From the NCBI GenBank assembly GCA_964613235.1, contig CAZTGM010000023.1:1-27121 (forward strand): a stretch of DNA of 27,121 bases, in the 5' to 3' direction. The notes beneath the pieces are model-generated. The model saw only the letters and a program-made list of their open reading frames with translations, made no database searches and had not been told where the DNA came from. This DNA is from J005 sp964613235 (lineage in GTDB: Bacteria > Pseudomonadota > Zetaproteobacteria > Mariprofundales > Mariprofundaceae). Below, piece by piece: positions 6,802 to 15,358 of this stretch (its first letter is position 1; each line of letters begins with the position of its first letter). A program made the position numbers and the translations under genes.

Positions 6802-9800
6802 TTATGTCAGTTCAACGCCGACGATGCGGGATACGCCCGGTTCGGGCATGGATACACCGATCAGGCGGTCGGCATGTTGCATGGTGATCTTGTTGTGTGA
6901 AATGGCCAAGAATTGCACCCGGTCGGAGAGTTCACGGATCATGGCGCCGAAACGGTCAACATTGGCATCATCCAGCGGCGCATCCACTTCGTCGAGTACG
7001 CAGAATGGAGCCGGTTTGATCTGAAAGATGGAAAACACCAGCGCCACGGCCGTCAGAGCCTTTTCGCCGCCGGAAAGCAGGGTGACGTCCTGCAGGCGCT
7101 TGCCCGGAGGCTGGGCAATCACTTCTACGCCAGCCGTTAGAACATCGTCCGAATCCAACCGCAGCTCCGCCTTTCCACCCCCGAACAGGCGTGGAAAGGT
7201 TTTCCTGAAAATAGCATTGGTTTGTTCGAATACTTCCTGGAAGCGTTGTCGCATGGTGCGGTCGATCCGACTGATCGTTTCCTGCAAGGTATTCAGGCTG
7301 GATTCCAGATCGGCGGCCTGTTCGGCGAGGAATCTCTCGCGTTCGGAGGCCTGTTCAAATTCCTCGATGGCCAGCAGATTCACCGGTCCGAAGCGGGTCA
7401 GGCGTTCTTCCAGTTCGCGGCAGCGGTTGAAAATTGCATCGGCATCCTCTTCCTGTGCCTCTTCTTCCAGCGTTGCCAGCAGTTGTTGCACGGATTGCTG
7501 ACAGCGTTGCAGGATTTCCTCTTCAAGGTCGTTCAGCTTTGTCTGTGCCTGTGCCAGTTCCACGGCAATGGCCTGCCGCTGATCCGATGCCTGTTGCACA
7601 CAGCGGCGCTGTTCCCGTTCCCGGCGTTCGTTTTCATGCAGCACCTGCTGCAATTCATGGCCACTGACGCGAATGCTGTTTAATGCCTGATGCGCCTGTT
7701 CGACAGCCTGCTCGGCCTGTTGCAGGCTGATATCGAGGGCATCGTGTTGATGCAGTTGTGCCAGCTGTTCCTCGGCCTGTTGCAGGCGTTTCCGGTCCTG
7801 TTGTTTCTGTGTCTCCAGGCGCTGCTGCTCGCTGTGCAGACGCTGCTGCTGGCGCTGCAGGTTTTCTACGGCCTGACGGAACAGCGCCAGCGCCTGATCC
7901 GCCTGTGCCTGTTGCTGTTGTTGTCCGGATAATTGTCGTTCGAGGTCCAGTAGATGCTGTTGTTGTTCATTCAGTTGTTGTTGCCGTTGTTCGAGTTCCG
8001 CCGCATCCGGTTCCACGCTGTCGGTCTGTTGTTGCTGCCATTGTGCCAGTTCATCGGCACCGGCCTGCAGATCGGCGCCCAACTGCTGCCGACGCTGTTG
8101 CAGCGTTATTTGCTGTTGTTGCAGGCGCTGTATGTCGGCGCTGCTGCGCTGTACCTCGCCTTCGGCTTCGACAACTTCCAGACGCAGACGTTCCCATGCC
8201 TGCTGCTGCGCCTGCCAGTCCTGCTCAGCCTGGACCAGTGTTTGGCGCATGTTTTCCAGCGCCTGTTCGGCCTTGCGCAGCTGTGCCTGTTGTCGGCGCA
8301 ACTGGCGTTGCAGCGACAGGCGTCGGGCCGTGCGGTTGCCGGCTGGCGGCACGATCCAGCCATCCGCTTCATAGCGCCAGCCATCACGGCTGACGCAGCA
8401 ATGCTGCGCGCCGGCGGCCGCGGTGATGTCCTCAACCAGCGCGATCGCATTGAACAAATCGAATAACGGATGTGTCTCCGGCATGTGCATGGCGGCGGCC
8501 AGACTGTTTGGCACTGTGCCGGACGGCTGACCGGCATACAGCGCGACAGGTGAATCCGTAAGTGTATCCAGTGCTTCCCACCATTCCTGCACGCGGTGAT
8601 CACCCGGCAGACGCACATCGGCACTGCGTCCGCGCAGCGCTGCGGCGACGGCTGCTTCGAGGCCTTCGGGCACATCCAGTACTTCGTCCATCCAGACGCC
8701 ACCTCTGGCACGCAGCATGTGCCGCAGATCGTCGGGCACATCCTGGTTCTCGGTGCGTGCGATGAGTTCCTGTACCATGCCACTGATACTGCGCGTCTGG
8801 CGTTCCTGTTCTGACAGCGCTGCAGCCAGTTGCTGGCGGCGGGTTCGCAAGGTCTCCACGCGTTCGCTGCTTGTAGTCAGTTGTTGCTTCAGCGTTTCCA
8901 GTTGCCGGCGTTGTTGCCGTTGATCCTGTTCCGCCTGCGCCAGCATCTGTTCTGTCTGCTGTTGTTCTTCTTTGTTTTGCTGCAACTGGGCCTCGAGCTG
9001 ATGGCTGCGCTGTTGCAGGCGCGTGATGGTCGCCTCGGCTTTCTCTTTCTGCCGGGCAGCGGTTTCATGGGCATGGCGCAGGCGTTCAAAGGCGGCCAGC
9101 AATTCGCGATGTTGCTGCTGGCCGGCGGCATAGCGTTTGCGGGCCTGTTCAACGGCTGCATTCGCCTGCTGTTGCTGCTGTTTCAGTTCCGTATCGTTTT
9201 GCGCTTCAAGTTTCTGTTGCAATGCAGCGGCTTCTTTCGCCAGTTGTGCCAATTGCTGGCGGGTATCTTCAAGGCGCGTTCGGATTGATGTCCGGCGTTC
9301 TTCCAGCAGTCGTTTTTCGCCCGCTATACGTTCGGCCTGTCGCTGAAGCTCTGCCCGTTGTTGTTCGGCTGCGCGTAACTGGTCCTGCACGTTCTGCGCC
9401 TGCTGTTCGTGCTGCAGCAACTGTTCCCTGGCCTGCAACACGGCCTGTTCGTGCTTGCCCAGTTCCAGTGTCTGCATCTGTTCCTGCTGTTCTGCCTGCT
9501 GCAGGCGTGCGGCAATTTCAGTCACATGTTCGGCACCTGCCTGATAGCGGCGCCCAAGGTAGATCGATTGCAACTGGCAGAATTCATCCTGCATGGTTTT
9601 GAAACGGGCCGCGCGCGAAGCCTGCTGTTTGAGACTGCGGCATTGCTTGCGTACTTCTTCCAGTAAATCCTGCACGCGTTCCAGATTTTGCCGCGTGTGG
9701 TTCATCTTGCGCTCGGTTTCGCGTCGCCGGGAGCGGTATTTCATGACGCCTGCCGCTTCTTCGAAGACCTGCCGGCGTTCCTCGGGTTTGGCCGTGACCA

Positions 9801-10254
9801 TACGCGCAATCGCGCCCTGCTCGACAATGGCATAGGCGCGCGTGGATACGCCGGTATCGAGAAACAGGTCAACGACATCCTTGATGCGTACCATTTTGCC
9901 ATTGATGAAGGCATCCGAGCCACCTTCGCGCGTTAGGCGCCGGCGAATGCGGATTTCTTCCAGTTCATGCCAGGGAGAAGGTAATTGCCCCTTGTTCACG
10001 GCAAACGTCAGTTCGACATCGCACATGGCCACTGGCGGACGTGTTTCCGAGCCCTGAAAAATCAGATCATCCATGACACCACCACGCAGATGGCGGGCAG
10101 AATGTTCGCCCAGCACCCAGCGCAGGGCATCAACGATGTTCGATTTGCCGCAGCCATTGGGACCGACAATGGACGTAATGCCGGAGCCGATCTCGATGCG
10201 TGTCGGATCGACGAAGGATTTGAAGCCTGAGAGTTCGATGGACTTCAGGCGCAT
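6802..10254 (-). CDS. smc: Chromosome segregation protein SMC
   Basis: This is an ATPase of the SMC-ScpAB condensin that organises and segregates the chromosome. The 1150 residues show the N-terminal ATPase half (MRLKSIELSGFKSFVDPT; Walker A GPNGCGKS at 31-38), a long coiled coil, a globular hinge at roughly 510-650 (around RGGVWMDEVLDVPEGLEAAV), a second coiled coil, and the C-terminal half with signature LSGGEKALTAVAL and Walker B FCVLDEVDAPLDD. Length is typical of bacterial SMC. The frame is open 48 bases further upstream, but the family start MRLKSIEL matches the ATG at 10252-10254, which overlaps the end of the fetB-like gene by 10 bases, so translational coupling is likely. The arms are unusually rich in glutamine, with QQQQQ runs. 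ScpA and ScpB are not in the window. Confidence 0.96.
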   Translation of the reverse strand: MRLKSIELSGFKSFVDPTRIEIGSGITSIVGPNGCGKSNIVDALRWVLGEHSARHLRGGVMDDLIFQGSETRPPVAMCDVELTFAVNKGQLPSPWHELEEIRIRRRLTREGGSDAFINGKMVRIKDVVDLFLDTGVSTRAYAIVEQGAIARMVTAKPEERRQVFEEAAGVMKYRSRRRETERKMNHTRQNLERVQDLLEEVRKQCRSLKQQASRAARFKTMQDEFCQLQSIYLGRRYQAGAEHVTEIAARLQQAEQQEQMQTLELGKHEQAVLQAREQLLQHEQQAQNVQDQLRAAEQQRAELQRQAERIAGEKRLLEERRTSIRTRLEDTRQQLAQLAKEAAALQQKLEAQNDTELKQQQQQANAAVEQARKRYAAGQQQHRELLAAFERLRHAHETAARQKEKAEATITRLQQRSHQLEAQLQQNKEEQQQTEQMLAQAEQDQRQQRRQLETLKQQLTTSSERVETLRTRRQQLAAALSEQERQTRSISGMVQELIARTENQDVPDDLRHMLRARGGVWMDEVLDVPEGLEAAVAAALRGRSADVRLPGDHRVQEWWEALDTLTDSPVALYAGQPSGTVPNSLAAAMHMPETHPLFDLFNAIALVEDITAAAGAQHCCVSRDGWRYEADGWIVPPAGNRTARRLSLQRQLRRQQAQLRKAEQALENMRQTLVQAEQDWQAQQQAWERLRLEVVEAEGEVQRSSADIQRLQQQQITLQQRRQQLGADLQAGADELAQWQQQQTDSVEPDAAELEQRQQQLNEQQQHLLDLERQLSGQQQQQAQADQALALFRQAVENLQRQQQRLHSEQQRLETQKQQDRKRLQQAEEQLAQLHQHDALDISLQQAEQAVEQAHQALNSIRVSGHELQQVLHENERREREQRRCVQQASDQRQAIAVELAQAQTKLNDLEEEILQRCQQSVQQLLATLEEEAQEEDADAIFNRCRELEERLTRFGPVNLLAIEEFEQASERERFLAEQAADLESSLNTLQETISRIDRTMRQRFQEVFEQTNAIFRKTFPRLFGGGKAELRLDSDDVLTAGVEVIAQPPGKRLQDVTLLSGGEKALTAVALVFSIFQIKPAPFCVLDEVDAPLDDANVDRFGAMIRELSDRVQFLAISHNKITMQHADRLIGVSMPEPGVSRIVGVELT

Positions 10255-10931
10255 GGGCGGGACTTCGCAAAATGGTTCATCATCAACATGCTTACCATAC
10301 ACGCCGTGAAGCTGGAGGCCACAATCATGTAGAGGATAATCAGCTGGGCACTGGCGGCGGCAAAGGCAGGCGCACCGGCCAGAATCATGCCGACGAAAAT
10401 GCCCGGCATATGCACAAGGCCGGCTACGCGCAATGTGTCGATGGGCGGAATCATGGCTGCACGTAAGCCTTCCACAGCGTGATTGCCATCCTGCATGCGA
10501 TGAAACATCAATGAAATGGCATTCATGCCATTGGCTGCGATCATGCTGGCCAGCGGAATCAGCGTGCGCGTATCATGTGCCATTGTGCCACTGAGCACCA
10601 GCCAGGGCAGGGTTGCGGCGCAGGCTGCGGCAAGGCCCAGGCTGGCCGAAATCCAGGCTTGCCGGGCCTGGGCATGATGGCTGGCGGATGTGCGTGCTGC
10701 GAGCAGGCAAAACATGCCGATGAGCAGGATTTGCGCGATGGGATGACGAATATCAAATACCCAGTCCAGAATCAGCGCCAGCAGCAGTAATTGAATCAGG
10801 CCGCGCAGGGAGGCCAGCAGCATGGGTTTTGCCAGGCCCAGCTTTTCGCGCCCCGCCCAGGTGGCAGCCCCGGCCAGCAACAGCCAGGCGGCCATCAGCC
10901 TGATCAGGGTGTCTGCCTGCGCCTGTTCCAT
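10245..10931 (-). CDS. fetB: FetB/YbbM-family (UPF0014) ABC-type membrane permease
   Basis: Members of UPF0014 are inner-membrane permeases; E. coli FetB works with the ATPase FetA and is linked to iron export. The 228 residues are strongly hydrophobic with about six or seven predicted membrane segments. Family-like stretches include the conserved region around GMNAISLMFHRM and the C-terminal IPPIDTLRVAGLVHMPGIFV and GMILAGAPAFAAASAQ. It is somewhat shorter than the usual 250-260 residues. It starts 6 bases after the glyS stop and overlaps smc by 10 bases, so it sits inside the glyQS-smc transcript. No FetA-like ATPase gene is adjacent or elsewhere in the window, so substrate and partner are unproven. 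The symbol is by family resemblance only. Confidence 0.8.
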   Translation of the reverse strand: MEQAQADTLIRLMAAWLLLAGAATWAGREKLGLAKPMLLASLRGLIQLLLLALILDWVFDIRHPIAQILLIGMFCLLAARTSASHHAQARQAWISASLGLAAACAATLPWLVLSGTMAHDTRTLIPLASMIAANGMNAISLMFHRMQDGNHAVEGLRAAMIPPIDTLRVAGLVHMPGIFVGMILAGAPAFAAASAQLIILYMIVASSFTACMVSMLMMNHFAKSRPCA

Positions 10932-10937
10932 AGACGC

Positions 10938-13013
10938 CTATAGCCTTGAAATGTCAGCCAACTTCAGAAACTGCCGCCGCAGGCGTTGCAGCAGGGCCAG
11001 ACGATTGGCCCGGACCGCCTCATCCTCGGCCATGACCATGACATCATCGAAGAAGCGGTCCACCGGCTGGCGCAATGTGGCCAGCATGTGTAACTGTTCG
11101 GTCGGAGACTCAGGGAAATGGGATTCCACTTCCGTCAGGGTCGCCAGCAGATGCCGTTCGGCTTCCTCGGCAAGCAGTGCCTCGTTAACCGTATCCCCTG
11201 TATCCGGTGCTTTCTTCAGGATATTGGCGATACGCTTGTTGGCGGCGGCCACGGCCTGACCAGTTTCAGACTGGCCGAAATCCGTCAGCAGGCGTGCTAC
11301 TTCGAGCTGGCGATACAATGGTGTCGCTTCCGCCGCATGCCATGCCGCATCCAGCGCCGAGCGACTGGCGCCAAGGGCGGTTGCCATGCCCAGCAATCGT
11401 TCATGGATATAGGCCAGCACCTGTTCGCGTGTGTCTTCGCTGATGGCGATGGTGACGCGCTGTTCATTCCACTGTTTGGCGGATTCATCGAGAATCTTGC
11501 GCAGCGTCATTTGTACCGGCAGCGTGTTATCAGCCAGCAGGCGAATCAGGCCGATAGCGGCGCGACGCAGGCCGAACGGATCGGCGCTGGCCGTCGGAAT
11601 ACGGCCCAGATGAAAGTAGCCGAGAAGCTTGTCTGCCCGTTCGGCGATGCCGATGGCACGGGCAATGGCACTATCAGGCAGGCCATCTTCGGCGCCGGCC
11701 GGGGCATAATGCTGACCGATGGCACGGGCCACTTCGGCGGGTTCTTCGTCCATGGTGGCATAGATGCTGCCCATATAGCCCTGCAACTCCGGAAACTCAC
11801 CGACCAGACCGGTGGTTAGATCCGATTTGCACAGATAGGCGGCACGCTGGGCATCGTTGGCATCCACGCCAAGCGCATTGGCATTGTCCAGTACGAAGCC
11901 ACGCAAGCGATGCACCTGATCGCCGACCATGCCCAGACCATCCTGGAACACGATTTCCGAGAGTTTTTCCACGCGCTGTTCCAGTGTTTGTTGCGGATCG
12001 CGTTCAAAGTAGAACATGGCATCGGCCAGACGCGCATTGACGACGCGTTCGTTGCCGCGGGCTACGGTTTGCGGTTGTGTCGATTCGATATTGGCCACGG
12101 CAAAAAAGACCGGGCTGACATTGCCTTGTGCATCGCAGGTGGAAAAACAGCGTTGATGATGCTTGAGCTCAATGCGGCTGACTTCGGCGGGCAGGCGTAG
12201 AAACGTCGTATCATAGCGAGCGCTGATGACCTGTGGCCATTCGACCAGATCGGTGACCTCGTCTAACAGGTCTGCATCCTCGAGCAGTGTGACTCCGGCC
12301 TGTTCCGCAGCGGTCTGCAACTGGTCGGCAATGCGCGCCTTGCGTTGTTCGCGATCGGCACAGATATATTGCGCTTCCAGCCAGCCAAAGGGGTCGTGGA
12401 TGTCGATATCCCCACTGCTGCCATGCACGCGGTGCCCCATGGAACGGCTGCCGCTGGCAATACCGGCATAGGAGAATGGAATCACGGTATCGCCCAGGCG
12501 TGCGACAATCCAGCAGATCGGGCGAATGAAGGCATCGTTGCGTGCGTCACCGTCGCGCCAGCGCATCTGTTTCGGGCTGGGCAGCTTGCGGATAATCTCC
12601 GGCATGGCTTCGGCAATGATGTCGCTAACCTTGCGACCGCGGATCGTGCGCACCGCGCGCATATAGCGCGCCTTGCCATCACCCTTGTCGGCCAGTTCGA
12701 AATTTTCCAGCGCGATACCGGTCTTTTTGGCAAAGCCCAGCGCGGCTTTGGTCGGTTCACCATCCGCATCATAGGCGATATGTTCCGGCGGACCCCAGAC
12801 GGTTTCCTCGCGATCGGCCTGCATGGTCGGGCAGGCGGCGATATGCAGCAGCAGACGGCGCGGCGTGATGCCCAGGCGGGGCGCGTCGCTGTCGATGCCA
12901 TGGCTTTGCAGCAGGGCATGGACGGCATCGGCCAGAGCCTGCCCCATCATCGGGGCGATGCCGGCCGGAATTTCCTGGCATCCGATTTCAATCAGTAACG
13001 GTTGTGTACTCAT
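10938..13013 (-). CDS. glyS: Glycine--tRNA ligase beta subunit
   Basis: This is the beta chain of the heterotetrameric (alpha2 beta2) glycyl-tRNA synthetase and mainly contributes tRNA recognition. The 691 residues match the family's usual length. The N-terminus LLIEIGCQEIPAG, the block KLPSPKQMRWRDGDARNDAFI followed by RPICWIVARLG, ELKHHQRCF, and the C-terminal DALR-like anticodon-binding region ending KLADISRL are all recognisable. The ATG lies within the last codons of glyQ, a 4-base overlap, which suggests coupled translation and balanced subunit production. The following fetB-like gene starts 6 bases after its stop. No frameshift or missing block was seen. Confidence 0.95.
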   Translation of the reverse strand: MSTQPLLIEIGCQEIPAGIAPMMGQALADAVHALLQSHGIDSDAPRLGITPRRLLLHIAACPTMQADREETVWGPPEHIAYDADGEPTKAALGFAKKTGIALENFELADKGDGKARYMRAVRTIRGRKVSDIIAEAMPEIIRKLPSPKQMRWRDGDARNDAFIRPICWIVARLGDTVIPFSYAGIASGSRSMGHRVHGSSGDIDIHDPFGWLEAQYICADREQRKARIADQLQTAAEQAGVTLLEDADLLDEVTDLVEWPQVISARYDTTFLRLPAEVSRIELKHHQRCFSTCDAQGNVSPVFFAVANIESTQPQTVARGNERVVNARLADAMFYFERDPQQTLEQRVEKLSEIVFQDGLGMVGDQVHRLRGFVLDNANALGVDANDAQRAAYLCKSDLTTGLVGEFPELQGYMGSIYATMDEEPAEVARAIGQHYAPAGAEDGLPDSAIARAIGIAERADKLLGYFHLGRIPTASADPFGLRRAAIGLIRLLADNTLPVQMTLRKILDESAKQWNEQRVTIAISEDTREQVLAYIHERLLGMATALGASRSALDAAWHAAEATPLYRQLEVARLLTDFGQSETGQAVAAANKRIANILKKAPDTGDTVNEALLAEEAERHLLATLTEVESHFPESPTEQLHMLATLRQPVDRFFDDVMVMAEDEAVRANRLALLQRLRRQFLKLADISRL

Positions 13014-13867
13014 GCGTCTACCCCTGCATAGGCACGGGCCACGGTGCGCGCCAGCCCGCGCACGCGGCCGATAAAGCGCTGGCGTTCGGCCACCGAAATG
13101 GCGCCGCGTGCATCCAGCAGATTAAAGGCATGCGATGCTTTCATGACTTCCTCATAGGCTGGCAGGACAAGCCCGTGTTCACTCAGACGTTTGCATTCCT
13201 GCTCGGCATGATCGAACTGTTCGTGCAGCCAGTGACTGTCCGCCTGATCGAAATTGTAGGTGGAGAATTCCACTTCATTGCGGTGAAATACCTCGCCGTA
13301 AGTGACCTTGCTGCCATCGGCGCGTTCCACCCAGGTCAGGTCGAACACATTTTCCACGCCCTGCAGATACATGGCCAGACGTTCCAGGCCGTAGGTAATT
13401 TCGCCGGGCGTACGCGAAAGCTCCACGCTGCCGACCTGCTGGAAATAGGTGAACTGGGTGATCTCCATGCCGTTAAGCCAGACTTCCCAGCCCAGCCCCC
13501 AGGCGCCCAGCGTCGGCGATTCCCAGTCATCCTCGACAAAGCGGATATCGTGTACAGCCGGATCAATGCCGATTGTGCGCAGTGAATCAAGATAGATTTC
13601 GAGAATGTCCGTCGGAGCAGGCTTGAGAATGACCTGAAACTGGTAGTAATGCTGCAGCCGGTTGGGGTTTTCGCCGTAGCGTCCGTCAGTCGGCCGGCGG
13701 CATGGTTGCACATAGGCGGTATGCCATTCGTTATCGTCGAGCACGCGCAGGAATGTCGCCGGATGAAACGTGCCGGCACCCATCGAACTGTCGTACGGTT
13801 GTTGCAATACGCAGCCGCGGGCAGCCCAAAAGCGCTGCAATGTCAAAATAAGATCCTGAAAAGTCAA
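13010..13867 (-). CDS. glyQ: Glycine--tRNA ligase alpha subunit (TTG start)
   Basis: This is the catalytic alpha chain of the alpha2 beta2 glycyl-tRNA synthetase, which makes glycyl-adenylate and charges tRNA-Gly. The 285 residues include the class II core: TFQDLILTLQRFWAARGCVL at the N-terminus, PYDSSMGAGTFHPATFLRVL, QPCRRPTDGRYGENPNRLQ, and FVEDDWESPTLGAWGLGWEV. The start codon is TTG at 13865-13867. It gives the family's standard N-terminus and is preceded by GGGGAG six bases away, and no ATG fits near it. It heads the minus-strand run glyQ-glyS-fetB-like-smc and diverges from miaB across 115 bases. The two-chain enzyme is the usual type in proteobacteria. Confidence 0.95.
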   Translation of the reverse strand: MTFQDLILTLQRFWAARGCVLQQPYDSSMGAGTFHPATFLRVLDDNEWHTAYVQPCRRPTDGRYGENPNRLQHYYQFQVILKPAPTDILEIYLDSLRTIGIDPAVHDIRFVEDDWESPTLGAWGLGWEVWLNGMEITQFTYFQQVGSVELSRTPGEITYGLERLAMYLQGVENVFDLTWVERADGSKVTYGEVFHRNEVEFSTYNFDQADSHWLHEQFDHAEQECKRLSEHGLVLPAYEEVMKASHAFNLLDARGAISVAERQRFIGRVRGLARTVARAYAGVDA

Positions 13868-13982
13868 AGCAAACTCCCCGAAATTGGCGGCAAGATTAGC
13901 GTTGTTCGGGCCCGCTTGCCAGTTTCACGCCATCATCAGATGAATTTCACATCGTTCGCCACTGTGTTAAGTTTCGCCATCC
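13868..13982. promoter_or_regulatory. Divergent promoter region between glyQ and miaB
   Basis: These 115 bases separate the divergently read glyQ and miaB runs, so promoters for both must lie here or in the first codons. I could not pick -35/-10 pairs with confidence. A weak candidate for glyQ is TAATCT on the minus strand near 13896, and for miaB there is only a poor match. No operator-like repeat beyond a GGGCCC palindrome is visible. Confidence 0.35.
13874..13879 (-). promoter_or_regulatory. Ribosome binding site supporting the TTG start of glyQ
   Basis: GGGGAG on the minus strand ends 6 bases before TTG at 13865-13867. This spacing and the conserved TFQDLILTLQRFW N-terminus make TTG the likely start. 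Confidence 0.7.
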
Positions 13983-15341
13983 ATGATATCCAGACCGAAA
14001 AATACCCTGCAGGGCATCGATACCCTGTTTATCAAGACCTACGGCTGCCAGATGAACGAGTACGATTCTTCGCGCATGGTCGATCTGATGAAGCAGGCTT
14101 ACGGCCTGCGTCTTGTGGCCACACCCGAGGAAGCCGATGTCATCCTGATGAATACCTGCTCGGTACGAGAAAAGGCCGAGGAAAAGGTTTATTCCGAACT
14201 GGGACGTTATCGCAAGCTGAAGGACAAGCGGCCGGATATGATCATCGGCGTGGGCGGCTGTGTGGGGCAGCAGGAAGGCGAACGCATTCAGCAGCGCGCC
14301 CCCTATGTCGATATCGTGTTCGGGCCGCAGACCTATCATAAACTGCCGGAGATGGTGAATCGCATTCGTCGCGAACGCGTACATCTGAGCGAAACCGATA
14401 TGCCGGAAATAGAGAAATTTGATCATTTGCCCAAACCGCATGCCGAGGGTGTGTCCGGTTTTGTGACCATCATGGAAGGTTGCGACAAGTTTTGTACGTT
14501 CTGCGTCGTGCCCTATACGCGCGGGGCGGAAATCTCGCGGCCGGTGGATGATGTGCTGGCCGAATGCAGGCAGTTGCTGGATGCCGGTGCTGTTGAAATT
14601 TCACTGCTGGGACAGAACGTCAACGGTTATCGCGGGATGGGTCCGGACGGCGAGGAATGGGATTTCACGATGCTGCTCTACGCCGTGGCCAATCTGGACG
14701 GTTTGCGCAGATTGCGTTTTACGACCAGTCATCCGATGGAAATGACTCCGGAGCTGGCCGTGGCCTTCGGTGAAATCCCGCAGCTGATGCCCTATCTGCA
14801 TCTGCCGGTGCAGACCGGTTCGGACCGCCTGCTGCGGGCCATGCATCGCGGCCATGATCGCGACACCTATTTCCGCATTATCGATGAATTGCGCACACAT
14901 TGCCCCGATCTGGCGCTGTCCTCCGATTTTATCGTCGGCTATCCTGGCGAAACGGATGAGGATTTTGCGCAAACCATGGATCTGGTGCGCCGGGTGGGTT
15001 TTGATTCGGCCTTCTGTTTCAAATATTCACCACGGCCGGGTACACCGGCGGCCAAGTCGGAAGACAATGTGCCCGAGGCCGTGAAAGACGAACGTCTGCA
15101 GGTGTTGCTGGCCTGCATGCGTGAGCAGGCGCGTGCGGCCATGCAGCGTCAGGTGGGCAAGGTGCTCGACGTGCTGGTCGAAAAGCCGGGCCGACGCGAA
15201 GGCGATATGGAAGGCCGCACGCCAGATTTCAAAATCGTACATTTTCGCGGTCAGTCGCGTCAGATCGGACAGATCATGCCCATGCGCATCGTCGAGGCTT
15301 ATGGCCAGTCGTTGCGCGGCGAGCTGATTCTTGCTGACTGA
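13983..15341 (+). CDS. miaB: tRNA-2-methylthio-N6-isopentenyladenosine synthase MiaB
   Basis: This radical SAM methylthiotransferase converts i6A37 to ms2i6A37 in tRNAs reading UNN codons. The 452 residues show the N-terminal UPF0004 domain with the three cysteines for the auxiliary cluster (Cys22 in KTYGCQMNEYDS, Cys59 in MNTCSVREKAEEK, Cys93 in GGCVGQQEG). The radical SAM domain follows with Cys167, Cys171 and Cys174 in GCDKFCTFCVVPYTRG. A C-terminal TRAM domain lies in roughly the last 70 residues. The motifs match MiaB rather than RimO. It leads the plus-strand run that continues with ybeZ 17 bases after its stop, the same order as in E. coli. The ribosome site before the ATG is weak. Confidence 0.96.
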   Translation: MISRPKNTLQGIDTLFIKTYGCQMNEYDSSRMVDLMKQAYGLRLVATPEEADVILMNTCSVREKAEEKVYSELGRYRKLKDKRPDMIIGVGGCVGQQEGERIQQRAPYVDIVFGPQTYHKLPEMVNRIRRERVHLSETDMPEIEKFDHLPKPHAEGVSGFVTIMEGCDKFCTFCVVPYTRGAEISRPVDDVLAECRQLLDAGAVEISLLGQNVNGYRGMGPDGEEWDFTMLLYAVANLDGLRRLRFTTSHPMEMTPELAVAFGEIPQLMPYLHLPVQTGSDRLLRAMHRGHDRDTYFRIIDELRTHCPDLALSSDFIVGYPGETDEDFAQTMDLVRRVGFDSAFCFKYSPRPGTPAAKSEDNVPEAVKDERLQVLLACMREQARAAMQRQVGKVLDVLVEKPGRREGDMEGRTPDFKIVHFRGQSRQIGQIMPMRIVEAYGQSLRGELILAD

Positions 15342-15358
15342 CGGCCGGAGGTGCGCGG

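Noticed and set aside
7900..8110. CRISPR or tandem-repeat array suggested by repeated tgttg units
   Set aside because: The repeats are irregular codon-level runs inside the smc coding sequence, without spacer structure.
7434..9602. Many Leu-, Val- or Ser-rich plus-strand frames over smc
   Set aside because: They arise because Gln-rich coiled-coil codons read in reverse give long stop-free hydrophobic text. No independent support.
10255..10302. 16-residue N-terminal extension of SMC
   Set aside because: Bacterial SMC begins MRLKSIEL-like; the extension is the fetB-like 3' end read in another frame.
11118..12998. Plus-strand frames of 217-233 codons over glyS
   Set aside because: They are antisense to glyS, whose conserved blocks are intact. 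No start signals.
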